Shown: positions 11,797 through 25,200 of the stretch, in pieces
How the letters are laid out: each line of letters starts with the position of its first letter
Numbering within the stretch: the first letter of the stretch is position 1
Source of the DNA: Onchidella celtica
Lineage: Eukaryota; Mollusca; Gastropoda; Systellommatophora; Onchidiidae
Assembly (NCBI GenBank): GCA_963931925.1
Contig: OZ007567.1
Location: forward strand, 83,588,677-83,652,676
Reading direction: 5' to 3'
Length of the DNA: 64,000 nt
The notes under the pieces: generated by a model
Told to the model about the DNA's origin: nothing
Seen by the model: the letters and a program-made list of their open reading frames with translations, nothing else
The model's database searches: none
Program-made: the position numbers and the translations under genes

Positions 11797-13220
11797 ACAA
11801 TGTCAACTTCTTTTAGCCACATCATAAAAAAAAAAAAAACATAATTCTCTGCTAAAGCTGATGTTTACACCCAGGCACAGGGCATCGTTTGGCCAGCTGA
11901 GTTGTGTGCGTTTCTCTCTCCGTATCTTTTTAATAGATTTTTTTTTTTTTTTCAATTGAACAGAAATCAAAACTGATGAGCGTTAAGTACAACATGTGCT
12001 ATCTACATATTCACATGTGTAAGCTTCATAGAAACTGATGCGTAAAGATTCAAGGTAGGAAATTGGAATTTCATTTTTTACGGTATGTCCATAAACAACT
12101 GCCACAACTGGGTTACATTTTCCTCTGGTTTGGCCAAAATATGCTAGCTGTTTTGTTTTAAACACCAACCAAACAATGACCTGTATGCTCTTTTCCAATA
12201 CAGCTGGTCATAGGATATATTGATGGTCAGAAAATACTGTAAAACTTGACCTTCACTAGAATCACTCAGTTAACAAACAATTTCAAATCTTGCGTATACA
12301 AGCATGCTCCAAAGGTTTTGGTCTTTTTACCAAAAAACAGTTGAATCTGATAGATGCTTGCTCTATCGTCCTATTTTCAACCATAACAATGCTGAAATTT
12401 GATTAACTTTTCACTCCATCATTCTATTTTCAATCACAGCAAAGGCTGAAAAGCAAATCTTTTTTTTACTATTATAATACTACAATCAGATTTTGATCTT
12501 TTGCAAATTTTCAAGTCTGACAGACTGTTTAAATGTGGTATTTTTTCTAATCCCCAGCATGTCTGTATTATTTGCTTAGTAATCAGTAACTATTCATGGC
12601 CCATAAAGGCTACAAGTCAAAATGGTTAAGTAACTAGAAACTCGTGGGGGAGCCGGACAACAGAGAGTTTTCAGAGAAGAAACCCCCCTTGTTCAAGTGT
12701 TTCGGCCCCTACAGGTCAAAATGGTTAAGATTTATTATTGTCAATAAACTTAAAATTGTCAAGTCCCATAAAAAATACCACTACTTAATGGTGAAAACAG
12801 AATGAAGATACTCAATTGAAACACTAATAAAATATGGGTAACAAAGAGTATGAATTTTCGTCGAAGTTATTAACTTTAAAAGGAATAACGCTTTTAAAAC
12901 AACTGCAAGTTTACCACAGAAATCATCATTCTTTTAAACAACATGATCAACGACAGAGTAAGTAAACAAAAAAAAAACAACAAAAAACAATTCAGCATGT
13001 AATGAGGAGTGATAATTCTCTTTTATGCAATTATCTTTGATTTCTTTCCCATTGTTTACAGTCACTTGAGTCAAGTAATAATAACTCAAATTATGTATTC
13101 CAGGATGACAATTCATTTTGTGACTGCTAAAGCCAAATCACTGCTTTTGGCACCACAAGTTGGATATTCAGGCATCTTCTGTTCTGCAACAGCACTGCAG
13201 CTGTCTCTCACAGTTTATTC
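11797..13220. other. No gene recognised
   Basis: T and A runs and short frames only. CAAAATGGTTAAG occurs near 12619 and again near 12717. Confidence 0.4.
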
Positions 13221-13224
13221 TTAA

Positions 13225-14359
13225 CCCTCGTCCGGCGTTGAGTGAACTCGTCCACGTAACGCCCCGTGCGGGGATAGCCAGCGGCCAGTCAGCCGATCGT
13301 TCGCGTGTTGCCGATAACCTCGGCGGTCGGGTCAATCGGGTCCTTGTGAACACCTGTATCGCGTATACTTCAGGACGCAATAACAACAATAGTGGTGGAT
13401 AAATCGTAAGGGACCCCTATGATATTTGGATATAAGTACTTGTGATGATATGCAGTAGGTTTTATTGTGAAATGGAAGGCCCCAAATCAAGAATTTTCTG
13501 CATTTACATGCCGTTTAACACATGTTTTATCATTTTTCCCAAGACCTCTGCGCTTTTTCTGTCCCTATGTCAGGCCATTCAGGTGAACAAATTATTTTTT
13601 AAGCCATTCGCTTAATTTACTAACCACATGTATCGTGACATTGCCTTCTCCCCCCTCTACTATGTAAAGCGTCCACTTACTATAATGTTAGTTTTAGCGA
13701 GAGAGATTTCATTTCCAGTTCCAGGTCGTAGAGCACATACATGTACTAAAAGCGGTTTAATCAAAGGAACACAATATCTCTCTAATTACCACATCAAATA
13801 AAGACAACGACCAACAACAAAGTCGGTCATTTTCTCCCAGTTTTCCCGGATGAAAAACCTACTGACAGACGCCCTTATGCAGCATGCCCTAATATTACAT
13901 CGGAATTGATAATTACAGACGTAGAACGGCGTCTCAAATACGCACATGGCCCCTTTCTTCTCATTTCACATGTAGACGACAACCAGCATCAAAGTAAAAG
14001 TTTCCCCAAGATTTTCCCCAGTTCAAACTTCAGACCGTCAGTACTATTACACGAGTATGACGAATAATTGCGAATAGTTGCATCGTAATAAACGTAATCG
14101 GACTATACCATTTTGTTAGATATAGCAGGGGTGACAGGATGGATAAACACACGAAAATTGTGTGGAAAAAAAAACGTGAAAAAACAACAACAACGACAGC
14201 CTTGGCAACCGAATAACCAAAGCGCGAGGCGCACCGTTGCTATACAAAAATGTGGCCTCCCGCAGGACCCGCGGTTAAGCGTGTCGGACAAAATATGGCC
14301 TCCCGTGTCTCGCGTGTTGCGCGGGGAAGCCAATACAGTGGCCTCCCGCAGGACTAGGG
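13225..14359. mobile_element. TTAA-flanked piggyBac-like element 3, 1.1 kb
   Basis: TTAA lies at 13221-13224 and 14360-14363. The ends are CCCTCGTCCGGCG and, in reverse complement, CCCTAGTCCTGCG (11 of 13). The right-end block GTGGCCTCCCGCAGGAC occurs twice, the inner copy near 14252-14268 being followed by an inner TTAA, so the right end is partly duplicated. Both ends are much richer in GC and CpG than the neighbourhood. No transposase DDD domain is recognised in any frame. Confidence 0.5.
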
Positions 14360-14576
14360 TTAACTAACTTGCTTGGAAGAAATGGTTTTGAAGTCAATAG
14401 GCTGAACTCATTCTTTACTGAATCTCAATAGGTTCAAGGAGAAGAGGATGACGAAGATGGACATGAGAAAAGAGCTTAACAATGCAAAAAGAAACAGCCC
14501 AAAAAGCTTTATCAAACTTTGAGGAGGAGGTTGGAAAGGTAATGCACCTGATCTACAAGATCAAGCAAATAAACTT

Positions 14577-15250
14577 TGGTTTTTGGGGAAGCAAAAGAGA
14601 CAGGAGAACCAAAACTATGAAAAAAATATCCCTTAATGGAAAACAGATAAGCCGTGGATGCTGAGAAGACAACAGAGACAAAAGAATTTGAACAATGGTG
14701 AAAGTACCTCTAGGCAGAAAAGAAAGAAACCTTGGTTACTGAGAAGGCAACAGAGATTGAAGAATCAGTTCAAGGATGAAAAAATTCCTACAGGGAAGAG
14801 AAATAAACCTTTGTTATTGAGAAGGCAACAGAGACAAAAGAATTAGAACAATGATGAAAGTACCCCTAGACAGAAAAGAAAGAAACCTTGGTTACTGAGA
14901 AGGCAACCGAGACTGAAGAATCAGTTCAAGGATGAAAAACTTCCTGCAGGGAAGAGAAATAAACCTTGGTTATTGAGAAGGCAACAGAGACAAAAGAATC
15001 AGAACAATGACATAAATACCCTGAGATGGAAAAGAAATAAACCGTGGCTTTTGTGATGGCAACAGAGACTGAAGACTCAGTTCAATGACAAACTCATTCC
15101 TAAATGGAAAAAAAATGAGCAGTAATTGCTGAGAAAGCAACAGAGACAAAACAGCATTGGCAACATTCTTAAATGGAAAAGAAATAAACGTTGGTTATTG
15201 AGAAGGCAACAGAGACTGGAAAATCAGAACTATGATGGAAAATGTTACCG
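14577..15250 (+). repeat. 78-bp (26-codon) tandem array, about 8.5 units
   Basis: The GAGAAGGCAACAGAGA block begins at or near 14661, 14739, 14817, 14895, 14973, 15051 and 15129, exactly 78 bp apart, then at 15198. An earlier unit starts at 14577. Because 78 is a multiple of 3, one plus-strand frame reads the same 26-residue motif in every unit: W-L-L-R-R-Q-Q-R-x-K-N, then a K-rich linker, then K-R-N-K-P. Units alternate between two subtypes (one with RLKNQFKDEK, one with RQKN and an S/T-rich linker), giving a 156-bp higher-order period. In-frame stops now interrupt the frame (for example near 14844, 15048 and 15121). The motif is basic and glutamine-rich. I recognise no family. Confidence 0.8.
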
Positions 15251-16239
15251 CTTCTCTTTCTCCCTTCTCTCTTGGGCGTTGCTACCCCACAGATTTTTTG
15301 TGGTTTTAATAGTATTTGGTGACAGAGCAGTTTGGTATCTCCTTGCAGTCCGCATTAGGATTACTCAAATCAAAGCAATATTCCCATTCAAGTTTCCATA
15401 GAATGGGATTTATAGTTGTCACATACTTTGAGCCATGTCGGCTGAAAAAGTGTGCCTGTTTTTAGCAATAGAGAAACTTTTCGACACAAATTATACAAAA
15501 ACAGTTTAAACAATAAGGAACACTTTTCTTCCTTTTTTGTTTTAAATTTTCTATCTCCAAAAATTGTGTGTTCTTAGAGAATTTCAGAATGGTAAGGCAG
15601 AGGTTTGTACAACTTTTGGAATGCCTACAAATGAAGACCCAAATGGAAGAAGGACCATAGTCAAATTTTAAAGATTTTTCAGTTATTTTAAACAATTATC
15701 ACAATGCCTTTTTTGCCCCAATGCCCATTTTTTTTCTACTAATGTAAAGCCTCCCTCTGATGAAACAGATTGCTTTTCTTCATCTCCATTTACAACGCAC
15801 TTGGGGACTTTTAAACTTTAAAAAATTGATTTTTTCAGTTTCATGGATGTATATGACTATGGTCATTTTTCCATCTGGCTCTTCAAATGTGATGGTTCTC
15901 TAAAATGATGAGATAACAGCTGCCGTATCTAATTGGTCTCAATGAAAAAAAAAAAGCTCTAAAGGCATCAATGTCAACCTTATGGACCAATTCCATTTAC
16001 AGGTGTAAGGAACTTCTAGCTATGTAAGTTATGAATCAGAAATATGTCTACTTTGCAATGAAATCTTAGATGTTTATCATGCCCTCCAAATCACCCTCCC
16101 TTCCCATGAATTCTTAACTTCTGAATGTTTTCAATTCCCTATGAAATTTCTGAAATGTGTAAGGCAGACAGGTAAGGCAATGCATTCCTAAGGCAGGATT
16201 CTTTGGGACAAAAAAATGTGAGCACACTGTTCCATCCAG
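15251..16239. other. 3' flank of the leucine-rich-repeat gene
   Basis: AT-rich sequence downstream of the stop codon at 16242-16240 on the minus strand. It probably contains the 3' untranslated region, but I could not fix a polyadenylation site. Confidence 0.4.
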
Positions 16240-19200
16240 CTAGAGCAAATCTGCTCTGCAGAATTCACCAGTATCTAAATTTTTGGCCATCAGCTGGTTG
16301 GGGCTGGCATTTGGAATATTATGCTTGGCATACAATCTGCGCAGACAGCAGTCCTGTGGAAGAAAGAATCAGTGAAGGATTAACAAAAAAATTATCTGAA
16401 CTCAATGGTGAACAAAGACAAGTGCAAATGTCAATCATTACTGATCTGTCTTAGATTTTCAACCAACTTAGTACAAAATGCTGTCATTTCCACCTTTTCA
16501 CTTTAATTTGAAACAAATGTTGGTATATCATCACTGCTCTATGATAATGGCATATGCTGCCACAAGGCACCTGAGGTTCCTTGCATTCCTGAGCATCAGG
16601 GCTATCAGGTAATATTATCTTACTATAATTGAGCTAGAGGGTGAACCTGTAAGCAACTAAAACTTTGTGGCAATGCCATCAAAAATTATGAAACTTGGTG
16701 TACTGCATCAATTTCTGATGAAGAGTTATTTGGACACATTTTGAATAAAAATCAGTCTTTACTGTTATTATTAAAAATTTTTGAGCCGCAAAAACAGAGA
16801 CGTATTTTTGACGAGCACCGGTAGAATAAAAAAATGTGATCTAAACTTTCGCTCGGTGCCTACTTCGGCCTGTCTTCGTTCTTCGCCTTTCCTAAAACTT
16901 TTTTCACACACTGTTGGTCAAAAATCAACTTTAAACATCACATCCATGCATTTTGTAAGGATTTGTAGTGTGAAAATAAATTTATTTAAATGATTGTTGG
17001 ATCTAAGTATAAAATGTGTTCAGGTTGTTTAGGAAGTTACTGTTACAACTTTGTCAAGTCGCCTAAGCTTGGGGAAACTATGAGCACATCTGGCATTAGA
17101 GCATATGTCAGGGAGAAAGAGGGAGGGAAGGGGCGACGGACGAAAGGGGTGGGTGTTGAGGACAAAGGGGGAATGGAGAGGGAGGAAGAGAGGGACATTC
17201 AGGGGGGGGGGGGGGGTGAGAGAAGGGGATGGGATGGATAGGAGAAATTGGTAGTGGTGGGGGTGGGGAGTTGGGGGAGGGAAGGACGACGGAGTCAGGT
17301 TTATCCCGTGGCAAAGCCTCATCTAGAAATGCCCAGTTTATATCAAAATATGCCCTTAGTACCATTCGTAGAGCGGGCGCTTTAACTTGTAGAAAAAGAA
17401 ATGCACCAATAGGAAGATGTAATAATCCAATAGAATCATAATGGCATTAAGTTACCAAACAACAGGAAAGGAAACAGTTTTGCACTGATATCTCATAGGT
17501 GTCAAAAATGACTTGCGCCATTATTTATGTTTCAGTACACATACAGTAACTGAGTATACTTCCAATGTATATAAATAAAAGCCAAACACAAATCGTACGC
17601 TAATAACTCTGAGATAACCACAAAATCTAACCACATGCAGTTTTCACCTAAATTCATTTTAAATAGTGTAGTTTGCGATGGAGGAATGGGTACATATTTG
17701 TATTAAGCTCTGTGATAACGTCATATTATGCTCTGTGAGAACGATTTCCAAAGCTGAGTTTAATCTTTTCCGTGTCATGTCTGATAGCCTAACATTCCTA
17801 GCTTTTCTTGTCTGTGTTTTGTAAGAAAATTTCTTCTTCCCGTCTCATTTTCTGGTAGTTTGACAGCACTTTCCTATCAAGTATTTAAATTATCATAATA
17901 TATAAAATAATGTGAATCAAGATGCCGGGGAAAGTAATATTTTGTAAACCTGGTGATAGACTGGGCTATCCAGCTTGTATAATAACATGATACCATGCAT
18001 TACTATACTTCTCCTACGGACATGTGCATCAAGTAATGTGATCTTCCCTATCTACCTTTGAAGATTCATGACCAATATTCATGCGCAATGCAGTGTACAA
18101 GCACTTCCCCCCTTCCTCCAAACAAGAGATGTGGACAGAATGGAGGCCAACCGTCTTTTCATCTTGGTTAGAAGTTATTTCTGTTTCTATGATGTATGCC
18201 CTTGACAAGTTTGTAAATGAATGTGGCTATCAGGCCACAGCTCTTCTCTCACGACCTCATCTGACCCATGCACTGGCTGTTCCCTGGAGTCCGGGAAATG
18301 TAACTTTCCTGTCATCACCAGCTTGTAGACAATATTTAACCCTTTTGTTGCAGAAGACTGCAGCATGGCAGATATATCGGCGCTACGATTTCATGCTACA
18401 ACAGCCATGATGTATATATACCGGCTGACATTGTTCCGGCATGTTTTGCACTCTTAATTTTACTACTTCCTGCTGACTTCTTATCCAGTAATCCATTATT
18501 CTGGTAGTCTAAAGGAAGGAAGGGCATTTAGGCTTGGCAGTAAAAGGGTTAAGAGATTCAACAAAAAACTTTGGGAGAGCAGAACATGGGTAGTAGACAG
18601 ACTAACCAGGAGGATAGGATGGCAAAAGTATACACTTAATAATATTCATTTGTGGTTCAAAAAAGTAAAATAGGATTCATATGAGCTTTAAAATCCATGG
18701 AGGGATTCCAAATCAAGAACAAAGGCCCCAGTGCAAAAATGAGACAAAATCATCTGTATAAAAGTTTGATGTCAGGATGCATGTCGCCTCTGAAGGAAAT
18801 ACAAGTTCCTGTCCACCACTTATAGGCAATAAAGGATGAGAGAAATGCTGTCAATGTGTGCAAAGTGGATGCACTTACTTTCAAGTACTGTACAGCCACT
18901 GGTGATACATTGGCACAGCCATTGAGGAAGATCTCTTCCAACTGTGGGCAACTGCTGGCTAGGCAAAATATACTCTTGTCAGTAATGGCATGAAGTCCCG
19001 AGAGACACAGGCTGGTTAGGGGACAGCTTCCACTTAAATGGCATATAGCAACATCTGTAATCTGAAATAACAAGACTTTTTTATTATGGAAAATTAATGA
19101 CTCAAATACTCTTCATCAAAATCCTTTTGGACCAACATATTAATGGTACAAAACAGAAGATTCCATCAGCAGAAATTTCTTTCTGCTAAAAATACTGGGA

Positions 19201-22200
19201 CCAGTACTCCCAAACTAGCACAAGTGTTGTTTATTTTCCTCAACTGGTAAACAAAATTAAAGTTGCTGGTCAATGAATCTTTACGTGCCACTGCAGCCAC
19301 TGTTCCAGCTGTTTATGCTGTGCCAATGAGGAGAAATTCCACTAATGTCACTCACCTTGATAGGCAAGTGTTGAACTTCTGAATTTCTTGTAGAAAAAAA
19401 GTTTCTCTGCTCCAAAGCAAAAACTAGTGCCATTTCTATGAAGATTATTTATTTAATATATTTCTGCAAAGAGATACTAGAATCACTTTCTTTCCTACAA
19501 TACATCAATGAATGCGAGCCTATCTTAATTTGGCATTTATTGTCTTCACCAACAGAAGTGCATTCAGCTTGTTTCTCCTTGTAACATAGGCAATTTCAAT
19601 TTCTTTTTTTTTCTGTGGAAGAAATGCCATGTATCCTTTGTTTGATACTCAAATCAAAGTTTCTAGGTTAAATGAGTGAAGGCAATAATCACGTTGCAGC
19701 AGCTTTTCAACGAGTAAGCTATTACAGGAATTGTCACATATGGAGCATTGAGGCATGGAAAGGCTAACAATGAAACAAAACTATTACGCTCCAGAACTAT
19801 GGTTCCATTTGCATTAAATATCAAGCAATTGCGATAAATTCCATGCTCTTTTCATTTAATAAAACTGCATTTGTGGGTGTTACTGTAAATACTCACCTGT
19901 TTACAGCCTTTTACGCTTAACTGTCTGAGCTTTGGCGAGTGGTCTGCCAAATTGACTATCATAGCATCCGTCACTGACACCAGGCCTGACAAGTCCATCA
20001 AGTACAAGTTTGGGCAGCTTGCCATTATTTGGTCCAACATACTGACATCCATCTATCACAAATGAAGAAATAAACATACTAGCGTAAACATAAATTCTTG
20101 AGATGCGACCATTTAACTCTTCCACAGCCCTTCATAAATTTAGGTTTTAATTGAAAGTGTGGGATTCACACAACAGGGTGAAATGCTCCGCTCCTACATT
20201 CTAGCAGGTCCCTAAGAGATCTGGGTCTCCTAAAATTCTTAAACTTAAGGAGAAAAATCTACACCCTACGTTTTGATTCAGTCTTTTGTGGCCTTTTATG
20301 ACTTGCTGAGGCATCACTAAAAATGGTCTGCACTTGAATTTTCAGACTTGAACTTTCATTTTGTTCTTCAGTATATCCTGGTTTTGGGATTTTGGAGGGA
20401 AGACTGGGTCAATGAAACTTGGCAAAATGCAGTTACTCACTGAGTTTAATCTAGTCAAGAGCCTGTCACATTTACAATTTCATTTTTCAAAGAAAAATGA
20501 GGATTACCATTAAAGAAAAATTGCAGCAACATATATCTGTTTCACTGATTATTTTCAAACCCTTTTTTGTTTCAAAAGGCATATTAATAAGTTCGAATAA
20601 CTTTTCTGGTTACTCTCATTCAAGAATCTTTATATTAATAAAAAAGTCATTCTCTGGGTGCTGTAGAATTTTTGCATTAGCTCTCTGAAGCATCATTCAT
20701 TAATTTGCCTAATGACTCTCCACAGAGGTCTGTCGAGTGCAAAGGACTCTTGAGCAGATGCTATAAAATTAACACTACTGAATGGTTGGAATTAACATAC
20801 GTACAAAACTTACCAGTTTGCAATTGGCTGACAACACTTGAATTTTCGACGCTCTTTCCACATCTGTAAAAATAGGTCGCAGTGTGACACCCGTAACTTT
20901 ACCTAACAGACTGATGTGAAATGATTCAATATTTGTGCAATATTTAGCAATCGACTTCAGTCCATTGTCTGTGATTTCATGGGCACCAATGCAGCTCAAA
21001 TTCAAATCTGTCAATTTGTGTCCAATCTTTTCCAAAATCTGCAAGCATATAAAGTACAATTTTACCAGGAAATTTTCATTATAAATCCAATTAAAATTTT
21101 CACACAAAAAGAACACAAAAACCTTCATTCTCAGGAAGTCTTCCAAATGCTTAAATACTTATCTACATCAACATCAGAGAAAATCTTTATCTCTTCACTA
21201 AATATTCATATACAATACTGCTTTGTATGATACAGAAAAGCCTCAAACTTCTATCATGTTTGCTTCACTTTATGAAATGACAATTCAATCAAATGACAAT
21301 TATATGGTGGCACAATTAAAAACCTTCACAACAGTTCCTAGTGTTGACACATTCACTGATATCCCAGGCAGTATACTCATGCTTTCTCTCTGGACGGCTA
21401 CAGAAATTTAAGTTACAGAATTTCGAGAGACTTATTTATAATCAATTACAAAACTACTGCAACAAACTATTTGCTATTGCCTGTGGTGACAATACTGGCA
21501 ACAGCTAAGTTATGAAGTTTTATATAAAAAAAACAGCCAAGGAAAAAAAATTCACTGCTGCGAGGAAGAAATGCCCATATCTGAAAAAATTACATGTGAA
21601 AGATAGTTCTTTTTGCTGTGTCTATTCCTTTGACATGAATGCGAAGTATCATAATTTTGTAATAAATGAAAATAGGCCTAAAAATATCGAATAATGCTTT
21701 CTCCTCAACAACGATGGCCTTCCTCCTGCCTTAGTTTTGTTTTGACTTTAAACTTCCGGTTGCATTTCAAAGTTTGAAGGCATGAGTTTCTGTGCCGTCT
21801 GCCTTATGCACGGGCCATGCAGGTGTTACTATGCCAGTTGTGAGTTGTTTTCTACCTAGATAATAATAATAATAATAATGTATAGCATTTATATAGCGCA
21901 TATCCATTTAAAATGCTCTATGCGCTTTACAGAAACAACATGTCAACCACAGAGCAGAATGGAGCTGCCGGCGAAGCGCTCAACACACTGCACTGCTTCT
22001 TTCTCTCTCCCTGTCTCGCTCACTCTCTCTCTCTCTATCTCAGAGCAAATTGTAACGCAGCCTGTTAGGCGCAGTTCACAACTCACAACAGTTCACAACT
22101 CACAGCAGTTCACAACTCACATCAGTTCACACAACACACAACTCAAATAATATTTGAATATTTATTAATAACAATATATATTTAATAATGAATAATAAAT

Positions 22201-25200
22201 CTGTGTGCCGATTGTGCGTGTTCTTTTCTACCTTGATCTACATAATCTGTGTGCCGACTGAGTTTAACTAGATCTAGATCTACATGCCTCCTAAATTACA
22301 GAGAAGGACAAGGAAAAAAATTCACTGCTGAGAGGAGGAAATGTGAGTACTGATCAGTGTTGTCACAATTCAATAACTCTTTTACTAACTCATGTGTCTT
22401 CTAATTTCAGCAAGGTGATATTGCAACCCGTTCTTTGAACGGGTCCCTACACTCGTATGTAAAAAAGGACTAAAATTGTTACCCTAGCTAAGGAGTCATC
22501 ACTGAGAGCAGGCACACCACACAACTGAAGATTGGTCAGTTTTGGGAGGCGAGAGATGGACTCGACCAAGATCTCACTGTCCTGTAGCATTAAACCACAA
22601 AGTGAGAGTGATGTCAAAGACTGGGGAAGTGTCCACAAAACTTCGCACTCAGGGGCTGTTGACAGGCGATTGCAATATCCTAGATCCAAATAGGTAATCT
22701 GTGTGCAGGCTTGAAATAGCTGAAAAAAATAAATAATCCTTTTTCCAGCTTTTAAAGCACTCAACTGTAACCCATTGGAGACAGCAGTATTTTGGATGAT
22801 ACCCATCCAGAAAGACGGGGGTTCACAGGACAAAAAACAATAATGTGTTTACAGCTGCAGGAAGATCTGCCACTGATATGTACGGATCCATAGATTTTAT
22901 AAAACCAGCATTCTAGCTGGCCACAAGACCATGACACAACTTTAGAATCAGAACTGCTTTCTCAATGGGCAGATAATCCACTATAATACAGTCAGGCCGA
23001 TGGCTGGCCACATCTTCATTTTCACTGTAAAATAATTGGGCCGATCATTGGCCCTATCGTCTTCTAAGGGTCACTTGTCACATGGACTACTATGATTTCC
23101 CAAAGCTTAATAATTTAATTTAAATACAGACAACTGTTTCCACCTGAATAATATGACATCAGTGTGAACCAATGCAATAGTTTAAGAGGTATTCCACAGT
23201 AACTGACGAGACATTCCAACATTACTCTTTAAGAAAGAAAGGGTCTCTATATAAATAACTAACCATTTATTTCAAAATGGACTGACCAATCCTCCAGAAA
23301 AATGGTACAGTAATGATAAAAATATTTTTAAAAAAATAAAAATTAAGATAAGTCCATTCAATTTGCCTTCACTTTAGTTGGTAACTGATGAGACAGAAAA
23401 AATACCATGTTTTTTACGTAGCAGAATGAAACTGCAAAATTTGTGAAACCAAACCAACAGGATTAGTGAACAATATTTTTCTACATTCAAAAAATGCATT
23501 TGAGCACACAGAAAAAATATAAATACTGAAGTTTTATTTTTATGCACAATGGGGCGATTAGTTTGAGTGACTGATGGGACATAATCTTTGTAAATGGTGA
23601 GAGGTTGTAAACATGTGCTCTTTTCCAAGATGGTTGCTAGGTCACGTGATCATGCAAGGAAGATAATGCTAACCAAAATGTTAATTTAATTACTACCCTT
23701 AATAACACGAGCATTATTTTTTTCCCTGGCATGGTTTGAAAAATGGCCCTTAGGTAACATATTACGTGAAATGTCCCATTAATGATTCTACTACGGAACC
23801 AGTAGTTTGGAATGTACCCTGCAGGTTTCTGTTAAGAGAAGCAGCTGCACACTGACGCAGTGGATATATATGAATATAAACGTTAACAACCTGATGTTTC
23901 CTACTTTTTATTTCACTGAAATCAATTAAATGTAAGAATTATCATACCTTGATCAAAGACTCTTTGCCCACAGACTTTGCACCATTTAAATCTAATCTGA
24001 AACAGAAATATTAGTTCACATAATACTACATACTACGATAACATTTGCTATAGAAAAATGTTATAAGTGCACATTACATTATCAAGACAAACTCATATGT
24101 TCATGGGTCAAGCAAGTGAGAAAATGAAACCTTGTAAATGTTTTTTTCCTGACGAAACTACAACAGCTGCAAGCTACTGGAGAAATCCTCAATTGTTAGG
24201 TCGGTGAGTTTACTAGGATGATTCATCCAGTGTTTTCAGTGTACCTGACTCTGGATACTGAGAAAATGCAGCACAGCATTTATACACACACAGTTAACTC
24301 ACACAGCCAACTCCCCATGAGTATGAATTAATATAACCTGATACCGTCTAACCTATTTTCATGGTCCTCCCCCCTCCCTTTTGTCTGCCTCTGCAAAGGG
24401 GCATTACTCTAATTTTGAAAATATTCACCTTGTAATAAATAAAACAAACTCCTGACAATGTGAATTTTTCAGCTGTGTTTTTTTTTTATTTGTGCATCAT
24501 TGCCATCATTTTCATGTGAATCCACATCATTTGAAGTCCTTGTTTCACAACATCCACCCAAGATAAATTGTAAAAGTGTTCAAAATGCCATGTTTACAGA
24601 CACATTTTGAAAAATTGTCAAAGAAAGAAGAAAGTAGATAGAATTTTTCTGTTTTCACATGGAAGAAGATCAATGTATCATGTGAGATCATATCCGAGTT
24701 ATTTCCAATATCGAAAACCTCGTTGCACCAGACAGGACCCCCCTGCAGTTTTCCTAGTGCTTCACGGTGCAGAAGCAGGACTAGATTAACTCTTGCATGT
24801 ATCATTACATCTAGTCTATGAAATTTAATGTTACGAGTTAAGAGAAGAAAAAATGTAGAAACATACTTTCGAAGGTTTGGACAGAACTGGGCTAAGGCTT
24901 CAATCTCTTCATCCGTTGCTGTTTGAAAGTTTGTGGATAGTTCCTCCTGAAATTTGCACATAAAAATGAATAATTTCTTTAGTTTATGGCAATGTGAATT
25001 TTACATATCACTAGCGCAAGTAAGAGACAAAGATCATTATTATTATAATTAAATTTATTTCCATCTTATCTCATTTCGATTTTGGAATTTTTACAGGTGA
25101 CTACATGTTGGCTCACAAATGTTTAAATTCCAGGAAAATCAATACATGATTGAAAATGCAACATGTCAGTTGTCTATTAATGTTTAAAATATATCATGGC

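Noticed and set aside
14840-15125. Calling the 78-bp array a functional gene
   Set aside because: Several in-frame stops and no recognised start or splice sites; kept as a repeat.
17029-17365. Proline-rich minus-strand and glycine-rich plus-strand frames
   Set aside because: The region is a purine-rich low-complexity patch with no motif or splice signal.
22069-22145. CRISPR-like array
   Set aside because: Adjacent 17-bp tandem units without spacers, in an animal intron.
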